From Diorhabda sublineata (lineage: Eukaryota; Arthropoda; Insecta; Coleoptera; Chrysomelidae), in the NCBI RefSeq assembly GCF_026230105.1, contig NC_079476.1, forward strand, positions 11,980,709 to 12,044,708: a stretch of 64,000 nt of DNA. Reading direction: 5' to 3'. Made by a program: the position numbers and the translations under genes. Positions 54,650-63,699 of the stretch are shown piece by piece (the stretch's first letter is position 1; every line of letters begins with the position of its first letter). The notes under the pieces were generated by a model. That model made no database searches, was not told where the DNA came from, and worked only from the letters and a program-made list of their open reading frames with translations.

Positions 54650-55549
54650 ACAACATCTACCAAACTCAATTGTAGTATGTGTAACAATAACCATAATTTA
54701 TATAGTTGCCCTGAATTTACAAAACTATCTCCATCAGAGAAACTGAATACTGCAAAACGTTTACGCTTATGTATCAACTGCTTAGGTTCAAATCATCGAA
54801 CCAAGGACTGCAAGTCTACAGGTTGTAATAAATGTGGAAAAATACACCACACATTACTCCATTTTCCAAATTCAAAGGAAAATGAGAACCAAATCCCTAT
54901 TAATACGTCAGCAATTAATAGCCCTGGAACTTCTGATACAATTTCAGACTCTAGCAACACACATATTAGCCTCACATCTACACTCTCCAAATCACCACAA
55001 ATCTTACTTTCAACAGCCCTTGTTACTGTTTTTGATAGATTTGGAAATCCACATCAGTGCAGGGTATTGCTTGATAGTGGAAGTCAAGTAAACTTCATAT
55101 CTGAAAAACTGTGCAACACTCTCCAACTGAATAAACAGCAAATTGACATTTTGGTCACAGGAATTAGTCAAATGTCCCACAATGTTCAATCATCAACTTT
55201 ATTAAAATTCAGGTCAAATATCAACAACTTTTCAAAAACAATAAGCTGTATTGCTTTACCCCAAATCACAGACCATCTGCCATCCTTACCACTTGAGCTG
55301 GCTAAACTTAATGTTCCTGAGAAAATCACACTTGCCGATCCCAATTTTCATCATCCTGCACCTATTGATTTATTGATAGGAGCTGACACCTTTTGGGATC
55401 TTTTGAGCATAGGTCAGATCAAACTGGGGAAGAATCTACCTACCTTACAAAAAACGAAATTAGGATGGATAGTTTCTGGTCCAATATTTACTAATACTCA
55501 AAGGTTTGTCACACATCATTGCACTCTCTCCACTAATATTCACCACTAA
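54650..55549 (+). CDS. BEL/Pao zinc knuckles and aspartic protease
   Basis: The phase contains three Cys/His motifs (C-S-M-C-N-N-N-H then C; C-I-N-C-L-G-S-N-H then C; C-N-K-C-G-K-I-H-H) near residues 25-90. The retropepsin domain follows, with active site L-L-D-S-G-S-Q-V-N-F (Asp codon at 55073) and, further on, L-L-I-G-A-D (DUF1758-type). The frame as called begins at 54599; sensible sequence begins near 54650 after two phase changes from gag. It ends at a stop just before the RT phase starts. Confidence 0.85.
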   Translation, partial: TTSTKLNCSMCNNNHNLYSCPEFTKLSPSEKLNTAKRLRLCINCLGSNHRTKDCKSTGCNKCGKIHHTLLHFPNSKENENQIPINTSAINSPGTSDTISDSSNTHISLTSTLSKSPQILLSTALVTVFDRFGNPHQCRVLLDSGSQVNFISEKLCNTLQLNKQQIDILVTGISQMSHNVQSSTLLKFRSNINNFSKTISCIALPQITDHLPSLPLELAKLNVPEKITLADPNFHHPAPIDLLIGADTFWDLLSIGQIKLGKNLPTLQKTKLGWIVSGPIFTNTQRFVTHHCTLSTNIHH

Positions 55550-55551
55550 TA

Positions 55552-56979
55552 TTTCAACTCACAAAATTCTGGGAAATTGAGGAAGTTCCAAAGGCTTCAC
55601 ACCTTTCTTATGAAGAAAGGCTATGTGAGGAACTATATAAAAACACAACTACAAGACACAATGACGGACGCTTTATTGTTACCATACCTCTAAAAAACGA
55701 AACTTTTGTACTTGGTGACTCCAAAAACACTGCCATACGCCGTTTTTTAAATTTAGAGAAACGACTAGGTAAAAATCTTGACCTAAAGGCACAGTATCAA
55801 AATTTCATTGACGAATATATAAAACTTGGACACATGTCTCTTGCTAGTTCTCAAACTGACAATTCAGGCTTTTTTCTTCCACATCACTGTGTCTTGAAGA
55901 AAAGCTCGACCACAACCAAACTACGAGTTGTTTTTGATGGCTCGGCAAAAACAACCTCTGGACTGTCACTCAATGACATCACTATGGTAGGTCCTAATAT
56001 TCAAGACAACTTATTTCACATTCTTTTAAGGTTTAGAAAACATAATTACGTATTAAGTGCTGATATAACAAAAATGTATCGCCAGATTCTTGTGACAGAA
56101 TGACAAAGAAATCTACAAAAAATCCTCTGGCGATCTACATCTGATGAGGATATTAATACATATCAGTTGAATACTGTGACTTATGGCACAGCACCGGCTG
56201 CCTTTTTATCAATTAGATCACTTCACGAAGTAGCTTATCGTCATTTAAATGAATCACCTGACATCTGCAACATTATACTACACGATTTCTATGTCGATGA
56301 TCTTCTCACGGGAGCCAGTACAGTAGATGAAGCAAATAATATTAAGGTAAGGCTTTCTGAACTCTTACTTGAGTATGGTTTTCCTCTAAGGAAATGGAAG
56401 TCCAACATGAATACTTTCGAGCATGACGCAGAATCTGAGATTCTGCATATAGGTGATGAAGCTCAAAATAAAACTCTAGGTCTACTCTGGAATCCTTCTG
56501 CTGATTGTTTACAATTTTCCATCAACATCTCTAATTGTTCACAAAAAATTACAAAGAGACAAATACTATCCTCTACTGCACAAATATTTGATCCGCTTGG
56601 ATTATTTTCTCCTGTCACAATTACAGCCAAAATAATCCTACAAGAACTCTGGAAATTAAAAATATCCTGGGACGAATCTGTACCTAGTGACCTGCATACT
56701 ACTTGGTCTAACTATTATTCTCGTTTACTCAATATCAACAGTCTAAAAATACCTAGACAAATTCTATTGTCTAATTGCATTACAAAACAGTTACATGGGT
56801 TCTGTGACGCATCACAAGCAGCATATGGTGCATGCATTTACATTCGCTGTAGCGATTCGTTAGGAAATTGCACTTCTAATTTATTGTGTTCCAAAACACG
56901 CGTAGCACCACTCACTCATTACTATACCAAGACTTTAACTCTGTGGCGCTCTTCTGCTGGCAGTTTGTTGAAAAGGTAA
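55552..56979 (+). CDS. BEL/Pao reverse transcriptase and start of RNase H
   Basis: It opens F-W-E-I-E-E-V-P, the conserved BEL/Pao pre-RT word. Palm motifs: L-R-V-V-F-D-G-S-A, L-S-A-D-I-T-K-M-Y (first Asp), and F-Y-V-D-D-L-L-T-G-A at 56287-56316 with the aspartate pair. One in-frame stop (tga, 56101-56103) splits it; the phase is unchanged afterwards. H-G-F-C-D-A-S-Q-A-A-Y-G begins RNase H near 56800. A frameshift near 56930-56970 follows. Confidence 0.88.
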
Positions 56980-57854
56980 CATGTGATTTTCAGCCCAATG
57001 AGATTACCTATTGGACTGATTCGTCAATTTGTATAGCTTGGATAAATTCTTCCCCACATATTTTAAAAACCTTTGTAGCCAATCGCGTATCACAGATTCA
57101 GAATTTAGCTAAGGCTGAATTATGGAGACACGTGAATACCACGGACAATCCTGCTGATTTACTATCACGTGGAATTAATCCAACAGAACTAATAAATTCT
57201 AAATTTTGGTTTCACGGACCATCATGGTTAATAAAATCAACTACATGCTGGCCATCACACGACCTAACAATGGACAACACTATTATCATCCCAGAAGTCC
57301 GCACAAAGGCTTTATCCTTTGCTAGTTACATAAATGTATTTGATACTTACATTATTTCTTGTATCAAACAATTTTCAAGTTTCATAAGACTTCAGCGTAT
57401 CTTCGCGTATGTCTTACGATACACTCACAACGTTCGACCCAAAAATAAAAACTCCAAAAGATTTGGACCCTTGACAACTCATGAGCTTGACAACTCTTTG
57501 AATTTTTTGGTTCGTTCAGTACAACGTCATCACTTCTCCGATGAGTACTATAAACTGCTCAACTCTGAGCCACTATACAAGGGAAGCAAACTTCTTACCC
57601 TAAATCACTTTTTTGACCATTCTGATTCCATAATACGGGTTGGCGGTCGCTTAGACAATTCTATTTTTAACTATGCCAAGAAACATCCAATCATTCTCCC
57701 CTACAAAACACACTTAACATTAATTTTAACACGTTCTGAACATATAAGACTCTTACACGCAGGCCGACAAGCTCTTCTCGCTTCCATTAGAGAAAAATTC
57801 TGGCCACTATCTGGTCGCAGGTTAGTGAAAGACGAGATTGTGTCAGATGTTTGA
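56960..57854 (+). CDS. BEL/Pao RNase H end and integrase zinc domain
   Basis: In the new phase: Y-W-T-D-S-S-I-C-I-A-W-I (RNase H catalytic Asp), V-N-T-T-D-N-P-A-D-L-L-S-R-G, then V-G-G-R-L-D-N-S and H-P-I-I-L-P. The integrase zinc region has R-L-L-H-A-G-R-Q-A-L-L-A. The frame ends at 57854 because of a frameshift next to the C-x-R-F/C motif of the zinc domain. Confidence 0.85.
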
Positions 57855-58831
57855 GATTTAATGCCAAACCACAACAATACCTTATGGGTAACCTACCCTC
57901 ACCTCGTATCACGCCATCCCGTCCATTTTCTGTCTCCGGTGTAGATTATGCCGGACCATTCCTACTTCGAGATCGGAAAGGAAGGAATCCCAAAATTACC
58001 AAGGCATATGTAGCATTATTTGTTTGCTTTGCTACAAAGGCCCTGCATTTGGAAGTTGTAAGTGATCTCACTTCTGAATGTTTTATCGCCTGCTTATGGC
58101 GTTTCATGTCTAGACGAGGTAAGTGCCATGAACTCCATTCAGATAATGGAACTACGTTCGTTGGCGCAAATAATGAACTCAAGTCATTTCTTAATATTAA
58201 CAACGAATATATCTCAGACAATCTCTCCAAGGAGGGTGTACAGTGGCAATTCATTACCCCACAATCTCCTCATTTGGGAGGGATATGGGAATCTGGAGTA
58301 AAATCTACCAAACATCATTTGAGACGAGTAATGGGGGACGCGGCTCTTACTTTCGAGGAATTTGTTACAGTATTGTGTCAAGTAGAGTCCTGTTTGAACT
58401 CCCGACCACTCTATCCACTATCTAATGATCCAAACGATATGAATCCTTTAACTCCTGGGCACTTTCTGATAGGAGAAGCATTAACGACGATTCCTGAACC
58501 GAGACTCCTTGGTATCAAGGAAAACCGACTATCACGTTTTCAAAGAACACAACAAATTCTGCAACGCTTCTGGTCAAGATGGACCAAAGAATATATTTCA
58601 CATCTTCAGACCAGAGTTAAATGGAAGATAAACCATCCTCAACTACTTCGAGTTGGCACCCTGGTCATAGTCAAAGAAGACGGCCTTCCACCACTAAAGT
58701 GGAAACTCGGACGAATCCTCCAAATCCACCCCGGTGTTGACAACATCATACGTTCCGTAACTATCAGAACTGCAACAACGGAGCTGAAGCGTCCTGTAGT
58801 CAAGATATGTGTTCTACCCAACCAAGATTAA
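57851..58831 (+). CDS. BEL/Pao integrase catalytic core and C-terminus
   Basis: 326 codons. G-V-D-Y-A-G-P-F (first catalytic Asp) at about 33-40, L-H-S-D-N-G-T-T-F (second) at about 94-102, and L-G-G-I-W-E-S-G-V-K (Glu) at about 139-148 complete the D-D-E triad. The DUF5641-type C-terminus follows with F-L-I-G-E-A, R-F-W-S-R-W and E-D-G-L-P-P-L-K-W. All three acids are present. It inserts element DNA and would be active if joined to its zinc domain. Confidence 0.92.
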   Translation: MRFNAKPQQYLMGNLPSPRITPSRPFSVSGVDYAGPFLLRDRKGRNPKITKAYVALFVCFATKALHLEVVSDLTSECFIACLWRFMSRRGKCHELHSDNGTTFVGANNELKSFLNINNEYISDNLSKEGVQWQFITPQSPHLGGIWESGVKSTKHHLRRVMGDAALTFEEFVTVLCQVESCLNSRPLYPLSNDPNDMNPLTPGHFLIGEALTTIPEPRLLGIKENRLSRFQRTQQILQRFWSRWTKEYISHLQTRVKWKINHPQLLRVGTLVIVKEDGLPPLKWKLGRILQIHPGVDNIIRSVTIRTATTELKRPVVKICVLPNQD

Positions 58832-58858
58832 TTCATTTTGAAACTCTTAAGGCGTTTC

Positions 58859-58870
58859 AAGGCGGGGACC
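58859..58870 (+). promoter_or_regulatory. BEL/Pao polypurine tract
   Basis: aaggcggggacc, two bases before the 3' LTR; a G-rich word of this kind precedes BEL/Pao 3' LTRs. Confidence 0.65.
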
Positions 58871-58872
58871 TA

Positions 58873-59106
58873 TGTTAGTGTTGAATATCTGGAACGCAGC
58901 ATATTTGACAGCTCGAACGTAAGTACGAGGTTGCCGCGAAAAAAGAAAAAAGAAGAAGAACATTGACATCAATAAAAAACTGTAATTGCTAATAGTTCTG
59001 TTCATAATTTTTAAAAAATTATTGTAAAAAATCTGTACTATCAAATATATTAAATTTGTTACTTTTGAATACGTGAAATTCTCAAAATCTGCACGATCCC
59101 ACAACA
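58873..59106 (+). repeat. BEL/Pao 3' LTR
   Basis: 234 bp, two substitutions relative to the 5' LTR. Followed directly by the target duplication gctga. Confidence 0.95.
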
Positions 59107-59290
59107 GCTGAGGAACGGCGTCGCTGTGAAATTGTTCGTAGTGTCCATAGTCTTTCAGAGCTCACTGAAAAACTTATCGAGCTGGGATTTAATATTTCTC
59201 GAAGCGCTGCTTACATTCGACTGTTGCCTGGATGTGCAGATATGCGGTAGACTAAGCGCCACGTAGGTCTGTACTGGTGAAGTGAAGGTC
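59107..59290 (+). pseudogene. unclassified coding unit, exon 3, right of the BEL insertion
   Basis: It continues E-E-R-R-R-C-E-I-V-R-S-V-H-S-L-S-E-L-T-E-K-L, then L-G-F-N-I-S-R-S-A-A-Y-I-R-L-L-P, and meets a stop (tag near 59248). The same phase after the stop still reads T-K-R-H-V, the next conserved word as I recall it, so the stop is a nonsense mutation or error. The larger C-terminal part of the family is missing. The gene is disrupted by the insertion. Confidence 0.55.
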
Positions 59291-59314
59291 ACTAGAAACT
59301 GTAGCCTCAATACT

Positions 59315-59395
59315 TACGAAATCTCATGTGAAGGGTGGGGAGTCGAAAAATCCTAAAAAATGTCTCACGTAATTTATGGACGCCCCCTTACTGGT
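59315..59395 (-). mobile_element. second fragment of the G-rich ataaattacgt repeat
   Basis: Minus strand: gggggcgtccataaattacg, then a stretch ending in ccccacccttcacatgagat. It corresponds to the first part of 51705-51790. Short and without coding. Confidence 0.5.
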
Positions 59396-59399
59396 GTTT

Positions 59400-59900
59400 T
59401 ATGGGGTACAAGAGTCTGTTTTGGCCTATTGAATTGACAAGTTTCACAATTTCTTACATAGTTCTCAATATCTCTAGACATTTTGAGCCATATCACAATT
59501 TTACGTGCTTGTAAAGTTGGCCAAATGTATTAATTTAAACATACTACTTCTAAGTTCAGAAGAAACAACAATCTCTATGTTGTAAAATAGCAAATTGTCA
59601 GAAAAATATATGTTATGTCTCAAGTTAAAGGAATATTTCAATTCAGAAGTCAACTTTTTATCAGTGTTGGGCTATGAGTTATACAACAATGTTTTACTTG
59701 TGATAAAATCGAATCATTATTAACAGCACTTTGAAAAATAATTTTCTTTTCTGCAGACATCGCTACAGTTAAAGAGAGTGTATGAACAGTGTATTCTAGT
59801 TCTGTATCTAAGGGAGTCTCTGATTTAATATAAGATCAACTTAATGCATCTGCGACAAACATCTTAGAACCAGGTAAATATCTTGTGCCTAAAAGTTTTT
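59400..59900 (-). pseudogene. gypsy RNase H end and integrase zinc domain
   Basis: On the minus strand it reads R-Y-L-P-G-S-K-M-F-V-A-D-A-L-S near 59880-59840, the RNase H end. A spacer with E-Y-T-V-H-T-L-S follows, then K-I-V-I-W-L-K-M-S-R-D-I-E-N-Y-V-R-N-C-E-T-C-Q near 59510-59435, the second half of the integrase HHCC motif. Stops and phase changes are frequent and the catalytic core is absent. Confidence 0.7.
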
Positions 59901-60059
59901 CAATAACTGAAACAGCTTGTACATTTTTTTTAGAAGGTTGTGTTCCATTTTTTGTTATGATTTGATCTATTAACAATGCCATTTTATATTGCAGCTTATC
60001 AAAGTTAAATTTTATATATTTTAAAGATCTTTTCTAATATTTTTTTAATTTAATTACAG

Positions 60060-60340
60060 ATTAAATTGCTTTTCCTTCCAGCTTAGCTAAAATTTCGTCA
60101 CACCTAGGAATAGTATAATGCTCTCGACAAATATATTTGTTCAATGGTTTTGGATCTAAACACAAACAAAGTAATCCATCAGAATTCTCAACAATCATCA
60201 ATGAATTAATCCAATCAGTTGGATACTCAACTTTAGAAATTATACTTTTTTGTTCAAGATCATCTAACGTTGATTTTAGTTTTTCATTAAAGCCAATGGT
60301 ACCTTCCTTTGTGTTTGTATACCTGATATTGATTTTCTTT
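60060..60340 (-). pseudogene. gypsy reverse transcriptase, first motifs
   Basis: On the minus strand 60225-60070 reads Y-P-T-D-W-I-N-S-L-M-I-V-E-N, then L-C-L-D-P-K-P-L-N-K and R-E-H-Y-T-I-P. This is the region of motifs 1-2 of Ty3/gypsy RT. The catalytic Y/F-x-D-D region is deleted, since RNase H-end sequence follows shortly after. Confidence 0.75.
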
Positions 60341-60568
60341 TAATCTAATTTCCACATAATCTGAAATTCATCCGAAGCCCTTAAAAATGTTTTTAAAATT
60401 TTTATTTTGAACTGCACTCACTCTAGATATCATGTTAAAATGTAAACAATCACCTAACTCCAGTGAAGACCCTGACTCTAAATCAACTATAAAAAATTCA
60501 ACATTTTTAAATTGACTTTTATAAAAACACTCAAGTGTTATGTGACCTAGAGGTTTTGATTTAAAATT

Positions 60569-60790
60569 TCAATAGGAAATTATTGTCATGGATGTTGAAA
60601 TAATTTTAGATTTATCAACATTGAGATCATTAAAATATTTCAAAGGTACAACGCTAGATTCAGCTCCTGTTTCAAGCTTAAACATAATGTCAATTGTCAA
60701 TATTGTTAACAGTAATAGGTTCATACCAGCCATTGTTTTTAATATTTGGCTTATGCTCATTAATAAAAATATAATTCTCAATACCTGCAT
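60569..60790 (-). pseudogene. gypsy aspartic protease fragment
   Basis: The frame contains F-K-L-E-T-G-A-E-S-S-V-V-P at about 37-49. The retropepsin active-site word is normally D-T-G-A; here Asp is replaced by Glu, which would abolish or cripple activity. Position between gag and RT fits. Confidence 0.7.
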
Positions 60791-60883
60791 TGTCCCTACT
60801 TATAATATCTGAATTCTGAGTTTACATTGCCCAAAAACCTGTACTTCTGATGTTAGTTTCTTATCTCTCTTCATCTTGTTCAT

Positions 60884-61249
60884 TTAACCGATATTCTTCC
60901 TGCCTCCTGTTTTCTGGCTGTTTGGAATTAGAATAATTACCTCGTTCTTACACTTGTTTTGGTGATGTTTGTCCTTGAAAAAAAAAACCTTAGCAAAATG
61001 GCCTTTACGTTGACAAATTGCACAAGTTTGATTATAAGAGCGGCATTGTTTAGGTTGATGACTAAAAACACATCTTCCACATTTGCGTAAAAACTTAAGA
61101 GCATCAGCTTCTTGTGTTTTTTCTATACTACTTTTTAATAACTCAACATGTTTCATTGTAACTTCAATACTCCTACAATATTGAAACATCTTGTCTAATG
61201 ACATTGATGGTTCTCTTAATAAGTGTCTGAACCTATTTATCCAGAACAC
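60884..61249 (-). pseudogene. gypsy gag with zinc knuckles
   Basis: The 121-codon frame has a helical first part (L-R-E-P-S-M-S-L-D-K), then K-C-G-R-C-V-F-S-H-Q-P-K-Q-C and C-A-I-C-Q-R-K-G-H. The first motif keeps C-C-H-C ligands with one-residue-shorter spacing; the second ends in F where the last Cys is expected. A phase change follows in the A-rich run near 60978. Confidence 0.7.
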
Positions 61250-61764
61250 CCAGTACTATTCTGTCTTTTATCATCCTCTCTGCATAGCTGCTTTTACACT
61301 GACCCTTTTCACATACAAACACAAACAAACAGTTTGCTGCTTGAGTCTATATTTTGACCTTCTTTTTGCTGTATGCTGTTAAATTTAATTGTTTTCATAC
61401 TTACATTTCTTTGGGTAAGAAATGATCATCAAAACAAAATAACACATCATCTAGTTTTGAAGTTTTGGTTGTTACAAATGTATTATAGATATACAAGAAT
61501 ATTCAACAGCTACTTTTATATTTTCCTCAGTAGTGCTTTTTCCTGAAGCTAACAAAATATTTCAAATCTTTGCTTTCATTTGGCTCCTGTACGTTAAACG
61601 CTTCCGGGGACTTGAAGTATTCCATTTTTCACTACACTTTTGATACATCCGTACGATTTTCTTATTTTTAACTTCTCGTTTTTTATTATATTTATTGGAG
61701 GGAAAATGGCTTCTGTCTAACTTTTATTTTTTATTCTTTTTAAACTATCGGCGATTTTCGACTA

Positions 61765-61778
61765 CGCTTCTGACACCA
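61765..61778 (-). promoter_or_regulatory. gypsy primer-binding site
   Basis: Minus strand tggtgtcagaagcg directly follows the LTR; the complement ends in acacca, as a tRNA 3' end should. tRNA-Leu is likely but not verified. Confidence 0.6.
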
Positions 61779-61929
61779 TGTTTCGTTGTTTATTGTTCAA
61801 TTGCTTGTTTTATTAAAACTATATTTATTTACTAGTAGTTTTATTTATTAGTACTTCCCTTATCAGGTTTACTAGCTACTATGTTTTTATCACTGTCCCC
61901 TCTTCTTTTTTATCTTTTGATAGGATCAA
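61779..61929 (-). repeat. gypsy 5' LTR
   Basis: On the plus strand it starts tgtttcgttg and ends gataggatca (TG...CA). Related to 46293-46437. Confidence 0.65.
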
Positions 61930-62258
61930 AACTAAATAACTAAAAATGTATAAAACTTAAAAATATAGCCAATTTTAAACGTGTCAAGTAGCTAAAGCAA
62001 GATACCAAATCAAGTAGCTAAATTTAGTTACTTGTATGGTGAAAACAACTTGAAATAGTACTTGCGCAAATACCTAATTTAATAAACTGTTTAGTCAATT
62101 GAATAGAAACAATTTCTATTTATTTGAGTAAGTAGTTTCTCCCACCACTGCTTTCCGGCAACTAAAACGCCGACTAAACGAGTGGACAGGTTGCTTCAGT
62201 CTAGTTTTTTAGTACAGAGTGAGAGGATTATTTTCGTTTGTTTTGGTAGCGTGTTAAA

Positions 62259-62609
62259 ATGTCTCGTTAGAGTGAAGCGACAACATTAAAGTTTGTAGAA
62301 TATTGTGAAAGGCGATGCCTATGAGGCACAAGGGCTGCAATTTATAAAAATAAACAAGCTCGGGATTCGGCGTATAAAGAAATTGAGGAGATCATGGGCA
62401 TAAAAGGATTCGGAGTGCCTGAAATGAAAAACAAGATACAGGCGTTGAGGTCAACTTAGTCTCAAGAAAAAAAGAAAATAAGGGATTTGATGAAGTCGGG
62501 AGCAGGATCGGAAGATATTTATATTCCCAATGTAAAATGTTTCAAGGAAATGGACGCATTTTTACGTAATGTAGAGGAAAAGAAAAGACCTTCACAGGAT
62601 AATCTCCTT
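62259..62609 (+). pseudogene. MADF-domain protein, PIF/Harbinger type, exon 1
   Basis: From ATG (M-S-R) the single phase reads A-I-Y-K-N-K-Q-A-R-D-S-A-Y-K-E-I, then M-K-N-K-I-Q-A-L-R-S-T and S-G-A-G-S-E-D-I-Y-I-P, all MADF-domain words. It ends N-L-L at a consensus donor (ctt/gtaagt, 62610). Three in-frame stops (near 62268, 62328 and 62457) but no frameshift interrupt it. It probably partners the transposase on the other strand. Confidence 0.75.
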
Positions 62610-62639
62610 GTAAGTATATTGTAGCATTTATATTAAAGT

Positions 62640-63114
62640 ACAATCAAAAAATCATCCACTGCTGCCATGAGACGACACCTTCACCCATAAAGTATTGGCA
62701 GATTCGGTTACGTACTTCTCTTGCATGTCTTAAAGAATGATTACTTCCTAAAGTTCTTACAGACGACAAATGTACATTAGTCTCATTTCTTCAAGTACCT
62801 AGTCTAATTTGGCCGCTTTGTATATCTCCATCGACAGATCCATTTGGGATATAAGTGTTATAAGAAGTTATTTGCAAATAGTTGTGTATTGCGCAACAGC
62901 CTTTCATAATTTTATCAACAGTTTCTGGTAAGCATGCTATAGGCTTTTCAAAAACACGAAATCTACTTACTATAATTCCGAAAGCATTCTCTACTATCCT
63001 TCTTGCCCGAGGAAAGTGATAATTAAAAATTTTCTGCTCTTCCAAAAGTGATATTGGATTGTCTTCTAGAACATCCAACATTGATATGGAGAAAACAATA
63101 ATCATCATGCACAA
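62640..63114 (-). pseudogene. PIF/Harbinger transposase C-terminal half
   Basis: The minus frame reads E-E-Q-K-I-F-N-Y-H-F-P-R-A-R-R-I-V-E-N-A-F-G, with the third catalytic acid of DDE_Tnp_4 nucleases, then F-R-V-F-E-K-P-I and C-C-A-I-H-N-Y-L. After a stop near 62805 the same protein continues as T-L-G-S-N-H-S-L-R-H-A-R and G-V-V-S-W-Q-Q, the usual C-terminus. The N-terminal half with the catalytic aspartates is missing. Confidence 0.8.
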
Positions 63115-63231
63115 CAGCTAAGAGAGAATAATGCTGATAGAACCCTTATAATTAAAAAAATTCACCCCCACAATTTCCTGGTGTATGAATCGTCATGTGT
63201 TTCCCAACAATCGGAACGTAACATTCTGTTC

Positions 63232-63520
63232 AATGGTACCACGCGAAGAAGAAGTTAATAAACAACAAGGAGAAAATCCAGCAAAAACAATAACTCCACC
63301 AACGAAAAAACAAGTTACTGCAGTAGTTAAAGATCTAAAACGAATAAGCGAAACAGTCACACGTGTACCTACGAATACGAATGAGAATCAATATACAGTT
63401 TTTGGTAGTAGCGTTGCTGCACAATTAATGACATTAAGTCTGATTTCTGCAATACAAGCACAGGAGCGCATACAGTCTGTTCTTACAAGTTATAAGCTTC
63501 AGGATCTCCATGGTATACAT
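63232..63520 (+). pseudogene. MADF-type protein C-terminal region
   Basis: The frame at 63185-63697 contains V-F-G-S-S-V-A-A-Q-L-M-T-L and A-I-Q-A-Q-E-R-I-Q-S-V-L-T. This is the C-terminal interaction helix typical of the MADF proteins of Harbinger elements. It is likely the last exon of the gene starting at 62259, which puts the oppositely oriented transposase piece inside its intron. Confidence 0.65.
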
Positions 63521-63539
63521 CCGATACATTTGCATACAC

Positions 63540-63615
63540 CACCAGGGCCGCCTCGAGGGCGGAGCGACTGGGGCGGGCGCCGCGGTGAGGGGGGCGCCGC
63601 GGCAGCGGCAATGTG
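63540..63615. other. short GC-rich island
   Basis: About 75 bp of very high GC content (gggcgggcgccgcgg, ggggggcgccgcggcagcgg) within AT-rich DNA, following the MADF-type C-terminus. No function recognised. Confidence 0.6.
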
Positions 63616-63699
63616 TAAAGGAAATTCGTCCTGCAATCCTGTTTATCGTGGGTGCACAAATATATTCTGCAGAAATATTCTTGTGTCCGCTAACTAACT

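Larger units (their letters stand above)
53119..59106 (+). mobile_element. BEL/Pao LTR retrotransposon, complete in structure
   Basis: 5,988 bp with two 234-bp LTRs differing at two positions (99.1 percent identical), a 5-bp target duplication gctga on both sides (53114-53118, 59107-59111), a primer-binding site and a polypurine tract. Inside: gag, aspartic protease, RT/RNase H and integrase in BEL/Pao order. The coding region is interrupted by several phase changes and one in-frame stop. The insertion lies within a coding exon. Confidence 0.95.
59396..61929 (-). mobile_element. degenerate Ty3/gypsy retrotransposon
   Basis: Minus-strand order from the LTR at 61929-61779: primer-binding site, gag knuckles (61.0-61.1 kb), protease (60.7 kb), RT start (60.1-60.3 kb), RNase H end and integrase zinc finger (59.4-59.9 kb). 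Large parts of RT, RNase H and integrase are deleted, and no 3' LTR was found. Protein words resemble the K02A2.6-like gypsy group common in arthropods. Confidence 0.8.
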
